Below are positions 60,617 to 64,000 of a stretch of DNA of 64,000 bases, in pieces. The first letter of the stretch is position 1; each line of letters begins with the position of its first letter. The DNA is from Acanthococcus lagerstroemiae (taxonomy: Eukaryota > Arthropoda > Insecta > Hemiptera > Eriococcidae). Position numbers and translations under genes: made by a program. The notes under the pieces were generated by a model. That model searched no databases and was not told where the DNA came from. It was given only the letters and a program-made list of their open reading frames with translations. The stretch lies in NCBI GenBank assembly GCA_031841125.1, contig CM063112.1, positions 22,036,603-22,100,602 on the forward strand, read 5' to 3'.

Positions 60617-63600
60617 GTAAGTTTTGGTTTTATTAATCGCTGGATTTTGTTAATTACTTCGAGGAAGCATACCTACGTATAATACAATTTTTTGTAATTC
60701 GATTTTCACACTCGTAGTGTGCGAGTTTTCCTAAGTTCTATTAGATTTTATTATCAATTAAAATGAGGTATTTGAATTGAATTTCTGAATTGAACTGAAT
60801 TATTGGTGTAAAAGTATTTGGACGGCGTTTTGGAGAAAGAGAGATCTGCGTTTCTAGATACTCGAAGGTGATTGGCGAATTACACGTGTGAACATTTTTT
60901 AATGATTTTATTTCACGTGCTGGTTTTCTGAAGTTTAGTTCTCCCGTGTTGCATTCCTTCCCGTCGTTATTGTTTGTAAGCAATGTAGTTGTGAAAATAT
61001 TTTCCTTTGGTTGTGTTCTAGCCCCGAATCAGCTGGTTTATGCATTGCTGTTTACTCTTGTATTGGCGTTTCTCTATAATTTTGGAAGTTCTGACAGTGA
61101 CTAGCATATAATATGCAGAATGCAAAATACTACGGGCAAAATGCTCAAGAGTAAATTCTTCACAAATATCACGATGATTATCTATTGCCGTTGCTGGCTG
61201 TAATTGAAGCAACGGAAGCTAGTTTATTGTATAAAAGCATAGTATTAATTACAATAATTGATGAGGGTAAGTCTGGAGTGTCACAAATACCAGTCTATCA
61301 TTCTTTGTAGCGCTTAGCCTAGGCTCAGTCGTGTACATGCTAGACGAAAGAGAACTGATATGAGCACACAGAGAACACAGTCGGTAACCATTGTCTGTGG
61401 ATCTGAGTACTAAAAATATCATCTTACTGCTACGTGATGAATTACACTAAGGCTTAGTATGTTTGTAGCTTTGATCTAGACGACAGAGATATAATAACAT
61501 GACTGCTCAAAGCCCGCAGTCGAATATTGTTGCAATCTTGCCAACCCGGCTATGAAAATCTGGCATAAAACCAAAGGTAATTGGTTCTTTTAGTTTGAAA
61601 TGTCAAGGTCCTCCTCTGTTAGATTGAAAAGGACTGATATGACTTCTCCAAAAGCTCACCGTTGCAAATACTATACTAAGTACTGACTACGAAAATCTGA
61701 GAAAACTACCTATTAGTAGTCAACATCTGTAAATTTTAAATATCACATATGTCTTTGGTTGCTCCTGGATTGTAGTTTCTGGCTTTGGTCCTCACATCAT
61801 CGAATTCCTCTAACGTTGTAGGAGACTCGACTTTATAAAAATGAAACCTGAGAAATTTTCGATTCCACTTCTGGTTTTCATTCATTTTATTTCCCGAGCT
61901 CCTGATAAAAAGTTCTTAAAAATTGTTTTTATCGCTATTCGAATTTCACTTGCCGCTAATTTACTAATCCCACTATCTTAGTTGTACTTTATTTAAGCAC
62001 GGCCATTTAGTCTGACTCTGTTTAAAACAATTTGTCACTGTGAAAGCGATCCCAATCAAGTAACCCGTCCGCACCTCACATTGAAAAAAGAAGAAACCGG
62101 CTTCTTTTGAATTCCCATATAGAAAATCCCTAATCGTAGTCAAATTTTAATGCACTGACTTCATGACCTGAAGAAGGCTTTTCACCTCTGGGAGCGGAAG
62201 TTCACTTACTTGGAAGGTAGTCCGCCTCTTTCACTCTCACAACAACCAAATAAAGATGTATGATCTCTCTATACTGCCCATTTTAACTAGAAATGTCGAA
62301 GTCGAACAGCTGTAAACCAGGTCATACTTGTTTTCTCCGTAGACGTTCTGAGGTGGAAAAAAAAATTCATCGTGACGTTCATTTCAATTCGCTAAGCTTA
62401 TGAGCGGATTAGTAATTGGATTGCTGATAGTCGTACCTATTTCGTGAACACTTACAGTATCTTTAAAAAGGTTATATCTCGGTAGCCCATTATCGTTACG
62501 AGTATACCTGTCGAACGTTAAACTTTTATTGCTTATTATTTAGGTTCTTTAGAATGTACAAATAATGAATAGTTTATTGGATGGGTACTTGCACTTGGCT
62601 AAGTTTGTTTGCGTTGCCGTTGTAGGTTATCGTATATGTTTTCTGTTATTACGCTTGTGCAAGAGATAAGGAAGATTGAATATTGAAATGAACTCTGTTT
62701 ACCCGAGACAATGTAGAAATCTAAAGCAAACTAATAACATCCAGCTTGCTTCGGTGACTTTCCCCTTTAAGGAATTAATTTTAATTATTGAAATTGGGAG
62801 TAAGAGTAAATAGATAATGGCTTAAGTCAGTGTAAGTTTATGGGTAGGTACCTATTTATTGTTTTATTTAAAAGTGATTACGCTCAGTGGCAAATTGAGA
62901 CAATTTGACCGCTCAGAAAAACAATGAAATTGGCCCCAAATTTTTTCATTGACTGTTTTGCGATCCTGATTTGATTTTTTTCATATATATTGGCTCTATT
63001 CGTGTTGGCCCCACGGAAGATTCCGACATTCCCGACCCCTAGTCTGCCCTCGGTTACATTGATACGTAACTAAGAGTGAGTGACTTTCAACGGATCAGAA
63101 GTTGCGACCAGAACTGGAAGCGGTTGCTGTAACTACACGAAGTGACTGAGTCGCATAGGTACACCATTTTCTTAATGGATAAAACAGTAGTGCAAGAAAA
63201 GGTGATGTTAAATCCAAAATCCGCCTGACGCATCTCACAGTGTTAGCAATTTGCGATTACTAGAACTGTGAAGTAATAATATATAACTGCACTAGTGTAG
63301 TAATGGTTGTCTGTTTGTTGTCAGTAATGACCATTCAGTATTCCTAAGTTTCACTGGTAACGAGCTATTTTTCTGTAAACCAACTTATTGTATGAAGAGA
63401 TACTTTTGATTACCTATTCGCTAAAAAATAGAATGTCTTTGTAGGAGTTTTACTACTGTGCGGTTATTACGTACTTAGGTATCATTTTGCCGCCAAATTT
63501 ATCTCGCTGTTGGTTAAAATGTTATGTCAGTGCAATTTTAAAAACAAAATCAGTTAAAATCTTCTCAGATAAAAAACGGCAATCGTACATAGTCTCTGAC

Positions 63601-64000
63601 TGTATAGCCTATAATGTGATCTACCTAAAGAAAAAAAAACAATCCGTCATCTTTAAATGACCTCCATCTTTAACTGCATCGGATCTGAGACGGCAGGATG
63701 GGTTTATGACATTGGTAACCACCCTCTTATAAGTATTGAATGAACTAGATAAGGTTTTCTTTTTGCTCCCGGAAAGTGCGTGTCAGTGAGGTGCTCTATT
63801 GCCTCCCTCGGGGTGGTAGAAAAACTAACTATCGGAAGTTCGAGTGACCCCTCTTCCACTCTCCTTTCCTTATTGAGACATTTTTGCAGATGTGCCGTCT
63901 CCGGTATCTTTTCTATAGATTCGCAGAAACGTTACCACCCCTCTGTTTTGGCTCGCTTGACTGCCGTCTTATAAGCTTTTTGGGCCTCATGATATAATAA
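60617..64000. other. AT-rich DNA without recognised gene
   Basis: No ORF of interest and no clear inverted-repeat element. It could be the first intron of a gene that continues beyond the window. The last 230 bases (from about 63,770) are somewhat richer in G+C, with a 64-codon ORF of unknown nature. Confidence 0.4.

Overview
This window is nuclear DNA from an animal, most likely an insect. It holds two spliced genes with ordinary GT-AG introns, long AT-rich intergenic DNA, many short inverted-repeat transposon relics and a very large satellite array. The insect placement rests mainly on the parkin gene: it has the hydrophobic N-terminal extension and the PINK1 target serine at residue 94 that are known from Drosophila parkin, and a compact insect-style IBR. 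I cannot place the species further. No tRNA, rRNA, CRISPR or bacterial-type operon was seen.

Layout. 1-13,930: no recognisable gene. It holds a strongly A-rich, strand-asymmetric block (about 3,120-7,300), a GC-rich segment ending in an A-tract (3,600-4,022), a hAT-like short element (7,464-7,794), a 76-bp tandem duplication, a MITE (10,141-10,381), a degenerate 85-90-bp tandem repeat (12,490-12,775) and a 19-bp minisatellite (13,341-13,406). 13,930-41,220: one head-to-tail satellite array with 55 copies of a conserved core of about 205 bp. The monomers (467, 499 and 501 bp) are organised into a 1,467-bp three-monomer higher-order repeat. The interior is homogenised and the edges are divergent. 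41,220-48,100: AT-rich DNA ending in a dense cluster of small inverted-repeat elements, one of them nested inside another. 48,566-54,163: AVL9 homologue, ten coding exons, + strand. 54,164-57,900: intergenic DNA with more short elements. 57,904-59,995: parkin homologue, eight coding exons, + strand. 60,000-64,000: no clear gene, but a possible first exon of a further gene near 60,590.

The two genes lie on the same strand about 3.7 kb apart and do not form a known functional pair: AVL9 acts in late secretory traffic, parkin in ubiquitin-dependent mitochondrial quality control. The most unusual signal is in the satellite. Its core of about 205 bp stays almost unchanged between monomer types whose flanks have diverged strongly, including one edge monomer whose flanks are barely recognisable. 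That suggests selection on, or preferential conversion of, the core.
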